A stretch of DNA of 64,000 nt, taken from positions 1,240,001-1,304,000 of the forward strand of contig NC_071332.1 in NCBI RefSeq assembly GCF_010183535.1. The letters are read 5' to 3'. Numbering within the stretch: the stretch's first letter is position 1; each line of letters begins with the position of its first letter. Shown here one piece after another: positions 30,233 to 41,559 of the stretch. The notes beneath the pieces were generated by a model. That model ran no database searches. It was not told the origin of the DNA and worked only from the letters and a program-made list of their open reading frames with translations. Position numbers and translations under genes: made by a program. This stretch comes from Caenorhabditis remanei. Lineage: Eukaryota; Nematoda; Chromadorea; Rhabditida; Rhabditidae.

Positions 30233-31841
30233 TCACTTCCTCATTCTGATTTCTTTTTTTCTCCAAAAACTCACTGGTTCCGAGAACGTCATCAGCACAA
30301 AAGGTTGAGCAAGCGATAGTGCATCGCTGACAAATGGTAGACATAGATTTGTGAGTTTGAAGAGATCAGTGTTGGGTACGGCGTTTCTCATGGCCAACGT
30401 TAAAAGGGTGCCGATGATTTGGATGATACCGGCAATAAGGGATACCAGGCAGAATTGGATTTCCAGTTTTCTTGTCTTAATAGGTAGCCGTCTAATCTTT
30501 ATAAATGTCACTGCATTTGATACTAATGTGATGACAGAGCAACCGCACATGAAATAGAATAGAAATGAGAACAAACTGAAAATGGGCTGCAATAAGTTAT
30601 AATAAAATATATCTTTGAAGGGAAGGGACAACTCACACAACCACTAGTCAAATCAAATCGATCCGATGTCTTGTTATATTTGAAGAAGACGTCATAGAGG
30701 AATACTTGGAAGGTTACGAAGAAGGGGATTGAGACGATTAGAATCATCCATAACCAACTGAAGCGGCGCCATTTCTGGAAGTGGTTAGGGAATAAGGGGA
30801 TAAGGAATCTTTGAAAACCGGAAAATTCAAAATTGAGACGTTTTGCAACTGGGAATTTTGGCCACTTTTTGGTACTAAATCTCGAAATTTCAGATTAAAA
30901 AAAACTGATTTCTGGAAAACCCTGAATTCCTAGAGAACACAAAATTAGAATTTATCGCCTATTTCTACCCACGGCGGCGCGTTTTCCAGAAAATATGCAA
31001 ATTCACGTAAGAAAATTGTCGTAAGTTGGGACAAGAGTTGCCAGATGCCAACTGTCCCAATTTGCGAAAAATGACGGTTTCAAAACTTCCTTGTAGTTAC
31101 AAAACGATACAGTTTCAAAACGGACCGGTTTGCAACTGTTTTTGTTAAGACAAAGGTTTAGCCAACAACATGAGCCACTAACATGAAAATTCAGGTGGTC
31201 GAAGTTTTGCGCCCTCAATTTTTTGTCAAACCAATCCAAATTTTTCTGAATTTTAGGTGAGTAGGAAGCTGAAAACGTGAGGATTCTGAATCTGTTTTTA
31301 GAATTTTTCAAAGATTAAATTGAACCAAGATACATGACTTTTAGTACTGAGTCTCTATTACATGTTGAAATGACAATGTACTTGAGACTTTGTATCTCGC
31401 ACTATTTTGGCGCCAATTTTTTTTGAAAACTGTTTTAGAATCCTTTTTTCTAATTATCTTTAACAACCAACTACCTACCTTTTCAAAATACTCCATATTA
31501 ATAATAATAGTCATTCGATTAATCGCCACTACCGTAGTCGTGCCATATTGCACAAATGCCATATGGAATTGCAGAAAGAACTGACATTGCAACTCGAATG
31601 TCGTCTCATTCTGACTCGCAAAAAAGTTTCTAAGTCTACTATCCGCACCGATCAAATTTGGGAACCGTATTGATAAAAGAGTGTTGAAATAGGTCAGCAT
31701 ATTCATCGCATACTCGAACATATAAAATTGATAGAATGAAGTTCCAATAGTGGTCCATTTGAACCGTATTATAATGACAGTAAGTGTGTAGATCACAACG
31801 GATGGGATGGAATAGACCATTGAAATCAGAAAGGATATCAT
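30233..31841 (-). CDS. Serpentine chemoreceptor, Srv-type (gene 2 of the cluster)
   Basis: Minus-strand exons 31479-31841, 30637-30774 and 30233-30586 join in phase 0, giving 284 residues starting MISFLISMVYSIPS. Family marks are a TM1 IPSVVIYTLTV, YAMNMLTYFNTLLSIRFP, HMAFVQYGTTTVVAINRM (TM3), a KWRRFSW start of TM4, and LPFVSDALSLAQPFVLMTFS (TM7). The ITC.TC motif of other members is replaced by NLIGADSRLR. The last exon is read straight through to a basic end (SFWRKKEIRMRK), where other members have a donor at EP|GTGAGT and a separate IR-K exon. A further unseen exon is possible, so the C-terminus is uncertain. It pairs with gene 1 in the INRM variant. Role as for the family: presumed chemosensory GPCR. 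Confidence 0.75.
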
Positions 31842-32929
31842 TTCTAACAAAACGGGAAGAATGAGGAGACACTTTATATATGTATGAGGTAGACAGAGAA
31901 CACTCTGGGGACGATGAGTTGTCTCAAAGATGAAAATGAGGTGGAGTTTCACCTACAGCGAAGGAATAGAAAAGGGGGAACTTAAGAATTCTATGCATAT
32001 TCTTCAGTTTCAGCAAAGAAAGTTATATAATAAATAGATAATTTCCTGAACTTTTTCTTGGCTGGTCATCTGAAAATGTGCACACGCCCTATGGCTTTTT
32101 TCATCATGAGTTTTCTGAAAGTTCAGCGTTCCCACAGAATGTTTTTGTCTGAATTTCAGAGAGTGAACACTCACTGAGAACTTTTCGACTTCTCTTCATT
32201 TTCCAACTCTCTTGTTTTATGTTCAGTGGAGCGCGGTTGCATAAAAAGTTGACAGAGTTCTAAAAACGTTTCAACAGGGCATGGTTTTTACAATCGCGCT
32301 CTACTGAAAAGAAAATAATTTATTGCTCTGGAATTCAAGGGGTGTCTCGATAGAGCGCAACTGGGCGCCTCCCTCAAACACTTTAGAGAATCCCTATAGC
32401 TCAAAAATTCAAAAATTCTGAAAATTCCTCACAAAAATTCCTTATATGCCCGAAAAACTGAAAACACGAGGATTCCAAATCTATTTTCCCTTTTTCTCTA
32501 CGACAGAGCAGATCATCAACCCCAGAGTACGGTATTTCAATTTTTTTCGGTTTTTCACTATTGTCCAGCTCTTCCAAATTTATATTCATTGTGTAGATAA
32601 AATCTGGGACTTTATTTTGGTAGTTGACAACTTTTTGATAGCTACTCTAGCTTTTGAGATATGAGTCTTTAAAGGTTGGGTAAAGGGAGAGAGCGCAGAG
32701 AAGCGAGAGTGTCTGACTTCTCTGAGTCTCTCCTTTTACACCATTTTTGTGGAAACATATCCGTCTTATTCTAGAATTTGTCATCCCATAAACAACATTC
32801 ACAATATCTTCCTAATTAGTTTGTTTACTTCCTTTTCCCAGACATCTCTTTGCACTTTTATTCAGAAAAGCAGACATTGAAAGTAATCAGCACAAACGTG
32901 CGTCACAATTCGAAAGTGCATATTCAATT
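31842..32929. other. Intergenic region between srv genes 2 and 3
   Basis: AT-rich with a GCGCTCTACTGAA family G-type fragment near 32225-32370, a family I fragment near 32460 and one family A half-element (about 32605-32745, with GAGCGCAGAGAAGCGAGAGT). No gene was seen. Confidence 0.55.
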
Positions 32930-34609
32930 TTAGTTGGTTATGGATCTCACTTGGAACATTTGACTTTCGGATTTCAGAGGGGACAAACCGAATAGTGACT
33001 TGATTTCTTTTCGGATCTGAAAACTTCACATTCACTTTTCAGCACTGTGAGCCAACTCACCGAGCCACAAAAAGATACTAGCAACCAGGGCTGGACCAAG
33101 GAGAGACCATCACTAGAATAGGGAAGAATCATCAAAAGAACGCCGAGTACAGATGACGTTGACAGAAGTGTGATAGCTATTGTTAGAGCTGTTCCAATAA
33201 TTTGAACGAGGCATGTGATGGAGAGAATGATAAGGAAATTAGATTCCGCCTTCTTCTTTTGAACACTTTGACTTCGTAAAAATAGGACGCTGAAAGAGTT
33301 GAGCAAGACGCAGAGGGTTGTCGTGATAAACATGAATGGGATGAGAATTGAGTAGAGTTTGGCGACGGGCTGGAAAGAAAGAAAACACTCATTTATCTCA
33401 AAAACTACTGTAGCTATCAAAAAGTTATTAACTACAAAAATGTTCTACTAGTCTAGATTTCTATTTTTGTAGTTGAAAGTTTTTTATTAGCTCTTCATCC
33501 TGCAGAGATACGCTCCTTTACAGAAAAGTACCGTAGAAGGCGAGAGTGAGAGACGCAGAGAAAGGAGACACGCTCGCTTGTCTGCGTCTCACCCTAGAGA
33601 TACTTAACTTTGAAGGTGCGTATCTCAAAAGCTAGAGGGCTTATCAAAAAGTTATAAACTGCAAAAATGCTGTATTCGACAAGATTTTTAATTTTGTAAT
33701 TGGCAACAACGTTTTGATAGCTCTGCTAGGTTTTGTGATACAGGAGCTTCACAGATTGGAGGGATTTCCCTAGTGTTTCCTAGACCCTATCTTTGAACGC
33801 GTATATCTCTAAATCTAAAAAAGTTATCAACAAGTTAAAAATTGCAAAAATATTTTACGTAACATTTTGCGCATTTTCAAAATTGACAACTTCTTTATAG
33901 CTATTCTAGCTTTTGAGATATGGGCGGTTAAAAATGAGACACAGAGAAAAGAAACACTTTCCGTAAAGGTGGATATTTCAAACTCTAGAAACGCTATCAA
34001 ACAGTTGTAAATTACAAAAAAATAATAAAGAAAAACTCACAAAACCCGGTGAAACCAAGGAAAACGACTCGTCCTCTTCAAAATACATCACTTTAACTTC
34101 ATACTCAAATACTATATAAGTGTTGAAAAACGGGAGAAAATAGATTAAAATAATGAAAAGCCACGTGAATTTTCTCCAAATCTGTTAAAAAAGAAGAAGT
34201 TTTTTGACCCCCTTTGTTTGTTTTTTACCGGTTCAAAAAAACTATAGTTGAGTAGCACCGAGAGTCTGTTCAAAGACACAAGGGTGCTTATGGAGTACTG
34301 TACATATGCCATATGGACGCCCATGGTAGCAATGAATTTTAGAAAACGGAAGTTAGCCAAATTCTTAAAAACGGGTGCCATGAAACAGTCATAACAGGTG
34401 ATACTGCTCAATCTGATAGTGAAAAACGCATTGAAATACGTGAATAAATTCATGAAACCATCGAAAACATAGATTTGAAAATACGATGAATCAAAGGATT
34501 TTCTCTTGTTGAGAATCACATAAAACGTTAGAAAATATAGAATAGTTGATGGTAAGCCATAGGCTACTGATGCAATGAATGATATCAGGGGAACTGTGGG
34601 AGTTGGCAT
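32930..34609 (-). CDS. Serpentine chemoreceptor, Srv-type (gene 3 of the cluster)
   Basis: Minus-strand exons 34229-34609, 34041-34181, 33061-33369 and 32930-33016 join in phase 0, giving 305 residues. The ATG begins MPTPTVPLISFIASVAYGLP. Diagnostic stretches are KSFDSSYFQIYVFDGFMNLF, RLSSITCYDC, HMAYVQYSISTLVSLNRL, FEP|IWRKFTWL, IPFMFITTTLC, AESNFLIILSITCLVQIIG, YSSDGLSLVQPWLL and the tail IRKEIKSLFGLSPL. Seven hydrophobic segments are evident. The gene lacks the phase-1 intron after codon 81 that genes 6, 7, 8 and 9 have. Its 671-base second intron contains family A fragments. It is followed at 135 bases by the tail of gene 4 in tandem. Presumed chemosensory GPCR; ligand unknown. Confidence 0.87.
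33395..34020. repeat. Family A fragments in srv gene 3 intron
   Basis: One complete though worn palindrome (about 33395-33665, centre GAGACGCAGAGAAAGGAGAC facing its inverse) and two partial arms (about 33690-33850 and 33870-34020) occupy the intron between exons 2 and 3. Confidence 0.75.
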
Positions 34610-34744
34610 TTTTGAAAAAAGAAATGGCGGAAGTGAAAAAAAAGTTTATTTAAAGCAAGGTACGCACGTCTGTTAGGGTGGGGTTATCAAGCGGAACAAA
34701 GAATTAGTGAAGCAAAAAGTGATCTGTTGGATGGATACACAAAT

Positions 34745-36261
34745 TCAACTTGTGACAGACTGGATTTGTAGGATTTTATTGGTTTTAGGTTTCCAGCCAA
34801 ATAATTGTTTAATTTCGGTTCTTATCTGAAAGATATGGAAACATTTTTGTAGTTGGAAATTTTCAGGCAGCTCTTAAGTGTTTTGAGATATGTACCTTTG
34901 AAGTTGAGAAGAGAGAGAGTGCGCGCAGAGAAGCTAGAGTGTCTGACTGTCTGCGCTCTCTCACCCCCACCGGTTGCCGTTGAAAGCACATATCGCGAAA
35001 GCTAGGAGACCTATCAAAAAGTTGTCAACTACAAAAATGTAGAGCCGGGTAAGGAGTTCATTTTTGTAGTTGACAATTTTTTGATAGTATTGCTAGGTTT
35101 TGAGATACGGATCTTTAAAGTAGAGAAAAAGAGAGAAAGGGGGAGCGTGCAGAGAAGCGAGAGTGTCTGACTGTCTGCGCTCTCTCTTCTCCTTCTCCAC
35201 TCCTCACCAATCTTTGAAGGCGCGTATCTCAAAGCTCTGCAGAGCTATCAAAAAGTTGTCAACTACAAAAATAAAGATCTAAACTAGTAGAACATTTTTG
35301 TAGTTGACAACTTTTTGATAGAGCTTCAAGATTTCGAGAGACGTCTCTTCCACTTACCGCCGCACTAAAGCATAACAGCAACCATGGCTGTACCAACGAT
35401 AATCCGTCACTTGTGAATGGTAAGATAAGTGATAATTTCATCAAAACAGGAGACACTTCCAGCAAAGATAATGGCACCGATATAATAGTCCCTACCAGTT
35501 GAAACCCACACGTGATAATTGTTATGAGTAGAAATTTGGATTCTGCTTGCTTCCTCTGAATGTTCAAACCACGAAGGAAAATTACACTTGCAATATTGAA
35601 GAATATAGTTAAAGACATTGCAAGGATCATGAAGGGAATTAATATGGAGAAAATTTGGGTGACGGGCTAAACGGTTATGTTAACGCAATCCTCCTGCAAA
35701 CCTTACCAATTCTGGAGAAATCAAAGAATACTGATCTATGTCGTCGAAATATGTGATTTCTGTTTCATAGTAAAATACAATTTTGGTGTTTAGAAATGGC
35801 AGGAAGTAAATCAAAATGATAAAGAGCCACGTGTACTTTTTCCAGATCTGGAATCGTCAATGGGGCGCACTTGTGCTCTCAATACTAACCGGCTCAAAAA
35901 CATGTGATTTCAGCAGAACAGATAAGCGATTCAAAGAAACCAAAACAGTAATTGAGTACTGCACATAAGCCATATGATATAACATTGCCAACACAAAATT
36001 CAACGAGATGAACCTCCCAACATTTCTGTAAACCGGTGCCAACAAACAAGTGTTACAGGTGACACTTGACAGTCGAGAGGTGAAAAGTACGTTCAGGTAG
36101 GTGAACATATTCATGAATCCATCGAAAACGTACAAGTTGAAGAATGAGGAATCAAACTTTTTCTTATTTTTTTGGATGATAATGATTGTCAAAATGTATA
36201 AGAATACAGAAGGGAAACCGTATAAAATGGAGAGGGTGACAGTGATGGAAGCGGAGGACAT
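34745..36261 (-). CDS. Serpentine chemoreceptor, Srv-type (gene 4 of the cluster)
   Basis: Minus-strand exons 35890-36261, 35707-35847, 35358-35666 and 34745-34825 join in phase 0, giving 300 residues starting MSSASITVTLSILYGFPS. Marks are KKFDSSFFNLYVFDGFMNMF, RLSSVTCNTC, HMAYVQYSITVLVSLNRL, FEP|IWKKYTWL, IPFMILAMSLTIF, AESKFLLITIITCGFQLVG, FTSDGLSLVQPWLL and the tail IRTEIKQLFGWKP ending QSVTS. It is the intact sister of gene 5; the two share exon sizes (372, 141 versus 140, 309 versus 315 and 81 bases) and high identity. The last intron (532 bases) is made almost wholly of two family A palindromes, so the final 26-residue exon is far from the rest but keeps the family tail. Presumed chemosensory GPCR. 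Confidence 0.88.
34830..35350. repeat. Tandem family A palindromes in srv gene 4 last intron
   Basis: Copies at about 34830-35045 and 35046-35278, and a solitary arm at 35285-35350 (TTTTTGTAGTTGACAACTTT), lie between exons 3 and 4. The centres (GCGCGCAGAGAAGCTAGAGT and CGTGCAGAGAAGCGAGAGTG) face their inverses. The second copy resembles the first family A copy in the four-TM gene intron (AAAGTAGAGAAAAAGAGAGA and neighbours). Confidence 0.85.
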
Positions 36262-36868
36262 TTAGTTGGAAATGGAAGGGGAAGAAGATTTTTCTTGAGG
36301 ATTTTCTGAGAATTTGGCATTATTGGAATGTCATGAGAAAATGATTAGGGAAGTCGAGAGTTTATTTGTGGAAAGGTCTGACAAAGAAAACGCGCTCTAG
36401 TAACAATAAAGACAACGCCATTGGTACCTTTTTCTAGTTTTCTGTGTTAAAAATGCTTTTAAAAAATCACGTAAACAAAGAAAAAACCGCTGAAAATCGT
36501 ATTTAAAATAGTCGAAATTGCTGAATGATCGATTTTGATCATTTTGGATTGTTTTTGGCCGGTCTTGGCTCAAAAATTCTTAATTTCAGCATGAAAATTA
36601 CAAAATTACAAAAAACAACTCAAAACTGTTAAAAAATGTTGTGAATCACTTAAAATCGGATAGAATACCGCTAAAAATAGATAACGGTAGTCTCCAGGCC
36701 GATTTAATTTACGCTTCGTATCCTTCTAGCTATCCTCTGAGTCGCTACGCAGCAAATAACTTCAACATTAATTTTTCGAAAATCCTAATCGTCGTTGTGT
36801 TATGGGACGTTTCTGAGCAATTACGTTCTCACGCACATCAATGAAATCATTCATTGAATTATCAAATA
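36262..36868. other. Spacer between srv genes 4 and 5
   Basis: AT-rich sequence with no repeat of the named families and no supported gene. It holds the 5' flank of gene 4 and the 3' end of gene 5. Confidence 0.5.
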
Positions 36869-37906
36869 TCAAATGGTTACCGATTGAACCTGTGATTTTT
36901 TTTTTAAATTAACTTCCCAACCGAGCGTTTTCTTCATTTCCGTTCTTATCTGAAATTAAAATCCACATCTAATTTTATCCAGTTGGCTGCCTTACCGCTG
37001 AACTGAAACACAACAATAACCACGGCTGAATCAAGGATAGTCCGTCACTCATGAATGGCACTATCAGAGCGAGTTTCTCAAGAAAATCGGATGGTTCCAG
37101 ATAAACAAAGCATATGGACATGATAGTTCCTATCAGTTGAAACCCACACGTGATGATCGTAATGAATAGAAATTTGGATTCCGCTTGCTTCCTCTGTATA
37201 CTCATTCCATGAAGGAAAACTACACTGGCTATGTTGAAGAATATAGTCAAGGACATTGCAAGGATCATGAAGGGGATTGAGATGGAGAAAATTAAAGAGA
37301 CATTCCGAAACTAATTGATTAGGTAAAGGCCGTAGTCGATTTGTCTTTATACCAGGTCCGGGGAGACTAACGAATAACGGCTCAAATCTTTGATATATTT
37401 CATTTCTGCTTCATAGCGAAACACGTTTTTGTATTGAGAAATGGAAGAAAGTAAATCGAAATCATGAAGAGCCACGTGTATTTTTTCCAGATCTGGAATT
37501 GTCAATGGGGCGCACTTGTGCTCTTATTACTAACCGACTCAAACACATGTGATTTGAGCAGAACAGAAAATCGATTCAAAGAAACCAAAACAGTAATTGA
37601 GTACTGCACATAAGCCATATGATATATCATAGCGAGTACAAAATTAAACGAGATGAACCTCCCAACATTCCTGTAAACCGGTGCCAACAGACAAGTATCA
37701 CAGGTGACACTTGGAATTCGTCCTGCGAAAAATACGTTCAGGTAGGTGAACACATTCATGAATCCATCGAAAACGTACAAGTTGAAGAACGAGGAATCAA
37801 ACTTTTTCTTGTTTTTTAAGACGACAATTATAGTAAGAATGTATAAGGATACAGAAGGGAGACCGTATAAAATGGAGAGGGTGACAGTGATGGAAGCGGA
37901 GGACAT
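36869..37906 (-). pseudogene. Srv-type chemoreceptor gene with a one-base frameshift in exon 2 (gene 5)
   Basis: Exons aligned to gene 4 are 37535-37906, 37353-37492, 36996-37310 and 36869-36949. Exon 1 (MSSASITVTLSILYGLPS, then SVTCDTC and VQYSITVLVSLNRF) is intact. Exon 2 is 140 bases where every sister has 138-141 in multiples of three. After PFLNTK (near 37425) one base is missing, and the frame ends within about ten codons. Restoring the register by eye shows the remaining sequence keeps the family pattern, with TM5-TM7 (IPFMILAMSLTIF, FMSDGLSLIQPWLL) and a last exon ending QSVTI. So it is a nearly intact copy with a single lesion: a young pseudogene, a segregating null allele or a sequencing error. 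The acceptor of exon 3 has also shifted, adding two residues. Confidence 0.85.
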
Positions 37907-38348
37907 TGGAGGGAATGAAAATGTCATAGTATTTCTGGAAGGCTTTCTTTTTTATCCAAGGCTTTCCCAAAGCTTAACATTTGAAAATCGTCAAATGTCA
38001 TGAGTAAATAATACTTTTTGTTTTGGTTTAGAAAAATCAAAAGTCAGTTTCCTTCCATAGTTTTCAAGCTTATATTATTGTTATAACAGAAAGTCCAGTG
38101 CTACAGTAACCGTGTGTTGTAATTACGCTCTATTGAACCCACGTAGTTTTTATTGAGTCGGTACGCACCGAGTTTCTAGAAAACTGTCAGATTGGTGTAG
38201 TAATGAATGTCCGCTCCGTTTCAGCACCTGCCAGTGCGATAGAGCGCATTTTCTGTGCTGTCATAAAAACATGTTTAAAAAAATCAATTTTCACTTTACA
38301 TTATGTTCAATCAAATGACGCAGTTTATGATTAGCTTCGTAGCGCTCC

Positions 38349-38793
38349 TCAAGGATTGTACTCGATCGGCAGATTCTTGCGACGAACCATACCGTCTCCC
38401 TGGAACCACTCACGACGGAATTGCTTGGCCGCACCATCCGGGGTGTTGGTCCACTCGACAGTGATACGGTCGTTGTTGGTGTCCTAAAACATGGAAATTT
38501 GGGTTTTGGGATCCACAGATTCCTTGGGGTTTTAGGGGTTTTACCTCCTGTCCGAAGGCGAAGGCGTCACAAGAGACAGCCAAAAGAACAGCCTCCTTTG
38601 GGTCGAGCACTCCGCATGGTGGATCCACTCCGAGACGCTTCATGTTGGTGGTCTTGATACCGTAGCCAATGCGACGAGCCGACGAGTTGATCACCTTGAT
38701 GTGGTAGGTGTGCTTGTCGTCGTACGGGGCGTTGAAGACGATCTTCGCACTGGGCTGGGTCTGGATGTCTCCTGGTGGGACGGATTGAGCCAT
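38349..38793 (-). CDS. msp: Major sperm protein, copy 1
   Basis: Minus-strand exons 38545-38793 and 38349-38483 join in phase 0 after FAFGQE, giving 127 residues, the exact MSP length. The sequence is the canonical Ig-like MSP fold: [20 protein letters not shown] at the start, [39 protein letters not shown], and the end [15 protein letters not shown] polymerises into filaments that drive amoeboid sperm crawling, and when released it signals oocyte maturation. The protein is identical to copy 2 at 42208-42663. A 61-base intron splits it. The upstream sequence (to about 38960) is shared with copy 2 and holds GATA and TATA-like sites typical of spermatogenesis promoters. It sits inside the chemoreceptor cluster, on the same strand. 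Confidence 0.96.
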
Positions 38794-38960
38794 GGTGTTG
38801 GTTGGGAAGTTTTTGACAAACTGTGAGGTTTCAGTGGGGAGAGGGGCGCCTTATATGGAATTTCCCTTATCTGTGCTCTAGATCTTGTGGTCTATATGAG
38901 TTGGAAGATTGGAAAGATAAGGGGGGAGAGGTTACGCGGAAATTAAAAAAAATAGTGAAG
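38794..38960 (-). promoter_or_regulatory. MSP promoter, copy 1 (GATA sites and TATA-like element)
   Basis: Read on the minus strand it has a GATA site at 38916-38921 (CTTATC), a second at 38867-38872 (AGATAA) and a TATA-like CCATATAAGG at 38849-38858, 56 bases from the ATG. The same three elements with the same spacing are in copy 2. In C. elegans, GATA factor ELT-1 is known to drive msp promoters. Confidence 0.7.
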
Positions 38961-39376
38961 GGATAAAATTGGATAAAAACTGTAAGAGTTCACGGAAACA
39001 ATTAAGTATCACATTTTTTGAGAATTTCAAGTTCCCGCGCTTACGAGCTGTCAATAGCGCTCCACTGAAATTGCAACCAAACTTCTCATGGAAACAGTGG
39101 TTACGCGAGTACTGGGAGAAACCAGTTGAGGAGTAAGAAGACCTTTCGAATAAATTTAGAGTTCTCGGAAGACTGCGGTTTATGATAGTCTTTCTGAATC
39201 CAGGTTCAGAAAAACCAAGTGTTTAGTAAATACGCTACACTGTATATTGGAGTTTTTTTTGCCTATTTCTTAGACACTCAAAAAAATTCAATCTGGACAA
39301 ATTAATGTTGTTTAACATCAAGGTCTTGTTGGTTTAAAATTGCGAGAGGTTTCTCCAAAATGAGACAGTTGTCAAG

Positions 39377-39763
39377 CAGAGTTGTTGGGAAGTAAACTCG
39401 GAAGTTAGAGGGAAGTGAGTTTTATTTCGACAACATGAAACGAACTTCAAAAATATAAAGTTAATATGTTGTATTGATGGTCTTACTACCCTTCGAGCAT
39501 AAAAATTTCCGAAATTTTTCTTATCCCCTATCAGTAGACCTGAAAAAGTCTCCACTTCCGACTTCCGACTTCCGGATTTCAAATTCGGCTGCTTTTTCGG
39601 GTCTACTGGCAAGGGATAAGAAAAATTTTGGAATTTTTTATGCTCGAAGGGTAGTAATACCATCAATACGACATATTAACTTCATATTTTTGAAGTTCGT
39701 TTCATGTTGTCAAAATAAAACTCACTTCCCTCTAACTTCCGAGTTTACTTCCCAACAACTCTG
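39377..39763. mobile_element. hAT-type MITE (family E) with perfect 8-bp target duplication
   Basis: The terminal inverted repeats are CAGAGTTGTTGGGAAGTAAA and its inverse, extending inward for about 100 bases with few differences. Flanking direct repeats are TTGTCAAG (39369-39376 and 39764-39771). The centre carries TCCGACTTCCGACTTCCGG, as in the copy at 6636-6965. Arms this well preserved suggest relatively recent insertion. Non-coding. Confidence 0.92.
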
Positions 39764-40125
39764 TTGTCAAGTACTTCGGGGTCTCACTGACTTTTTTTTT
39801 CAAAATATCAAAAGGAAACATTACATATTTACGTTGATCCGTTGGAAATCATTCTCGATCTACAACTTCTTCAAAGTATAACTGTTTTTTTTCAAAACCA
39901 CGGAAGAACATTAAAAAACAAGGTGTACTAGTTGCGGCAATGGCACAGGCTCCGGAGTTGAGCAAAAGTCTTGAAACTTTAAATGTGAACACATCAGTCC
40001 TTGTACTTCAGTTTTGTAGTTGATCATTTTTTAATGCGGATTTTCCCTGAACTGATGGACTACACTTATCATGAAATGGTATTTTTCTCTCTCTCTCTCA
40101 ATAGTAAGCCAGGGAGGGGGTCCTA

Positions 40126-41159
40126 CACAGGTAAAGTGCGCTTCAACCGTATGCGGATGGACCAGGTTTCTGGTCCGTAACTGATCCGTTATGGCTATTT
40201 TCACGACTGGCCAGTCGCGTACGGTCCGTTTCCAAAAATCGCGAACGGATAGAATACGGCTCTGAACTTTCGCGTGGAAAAGCAATTGACTCGCGCGCGG
40301 ATGGTATACGGATTCGCGTACGGATCCGTTACCGATGGCTGAGGTCTGAGGGACTAAAGACTGCACCCTCTTCCATCTATTTTTTCTTGCTGAATTATTT
40401 ATTTTTCTTGTTTGTTTTCTAATTTTGAACTTTTTTCATTCGCGATCGTTCAAAATCTTGCTTAAAAAAATGTTAATCGCATGAGGATTGCATCGGAAGC
40501 CGTCGATATATTTGACTTTCCATGGAATTATCCTAAATTTATTACTTTTCAGAAAATGATTAACGGCGACAGATGGAAAAGATGGACGTTCGGGCCTCCG
40601 CCAGCTGCATCAAATGGATAAACGACTAACAATGGAAGTAAGTATCGCCAATACAAAATAATTTTTTAATCAAATTTTTTCAGAATTTCGGCAGTTAACG
40701 AAGGAAATGGTGCAGAGTTCGAATGGAACGATGCGGTAAAAGGAGCTACAAAATTGTACCGTACTCTCAATATTCCGATTTCAGGGGTACAAGAACGGTG
40801 AAATCAGAAGTCATCCGCCGTCTCCGTCCCAGATTCGAACCTATTTTTGTGAACCTAATTATCCCAATTTTATGTAATTTTAAGTATTTATTTATGTATT
40901 AATTATGTATTTATGTATTAAATGTTATCTCTTTCAGAATAAACAAAATAAAATATCCATTTCGTATGGTTTGACTTGAAAAACCGGGGTTTTGTAGTAA
41001 ATGAGAACAAAAATAGAAGGGAGGAAGCGCTCGCCGTTACATTCAATCCGTTCGCGAACCGATCCGTTACTGATCGCATACGGGCCCACATATGATTCCT
41101 ATGCGGACCGCGCGCGACTTGCGGTGCATCCGTAACGGGTCGTTCGCGACTCACCTGTG
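40126..41159. mobile_element. 1.03-kb element with CACAGGT ends and TA flanks
   Basis: The ends CACAGGT and ACCTGTG are flanked directly by TA (40124-40125 and 41160-41161). Subterminal regions are rich in GTAACGGAT/CGTATGCGG-type words in both orientations (GGTCCGTAACTGATCCGTTA at about 40172; GATCCGTTACTGATCGCATA at about 41061). The middle (40555-40860) has higher GC and intron-like signals (AAGTAAGTATC at about 40640, TTTTTTCAG at about 40682), but only very short ORFs. It could be a non-autonomous transposon carrying a decayed gene. Confidence 0.65.
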
Positions 41160-41179
41160 TATAAAAAAGTGACAAACTG

Positions 41180-41559
41180 ACTAGGGAAGGTCATGGACTC
41201 GGTCTGGAGTTATGGTTCGTGACCTATATCATTTGAAAGCTGAAATCACGCTGATTCCAAATATATATTCAGTTTTTGCCCTCGAGGCCTGAAATTCAAG
41301 AAAAAGAAGGTCAAAGTTCGGAAAAATGACAAATTATTGCCTTTCTGACACGCGAAAAATGTTTTGAAACTTTCTAGCGATTTTCGCGTGTTAAAAAGGC
41401 CATAATTTGTCATTTTTCCGAACTTTGACCTTGTTTTTCTTGAATACCAGGCCTCGAGGGCAAAAACTGAATATATATTTGGAATCAGCGTGATTTCAGC
41501 TTTCAAATGATATAGGTCACGAACCATAACTCCAGACCGAGTCCATGACCTTCCCTAGT
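41180..41559. mobile_element. Family D palindrome, nearly perfect
   Basis: The arms ACTAGGGAAGGTCATGGACT and AGTCCATGACCTTCCCTAGT extend inward about 170 bases each through CGTGACCTATATCATTTGAA and its inverse, leaving only a short centre near 41360. It begins 21 bases after the previous element ends. Related copies are at 3505-4125, 57681-58213 and the window's right edge. Confidence 0.88.
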
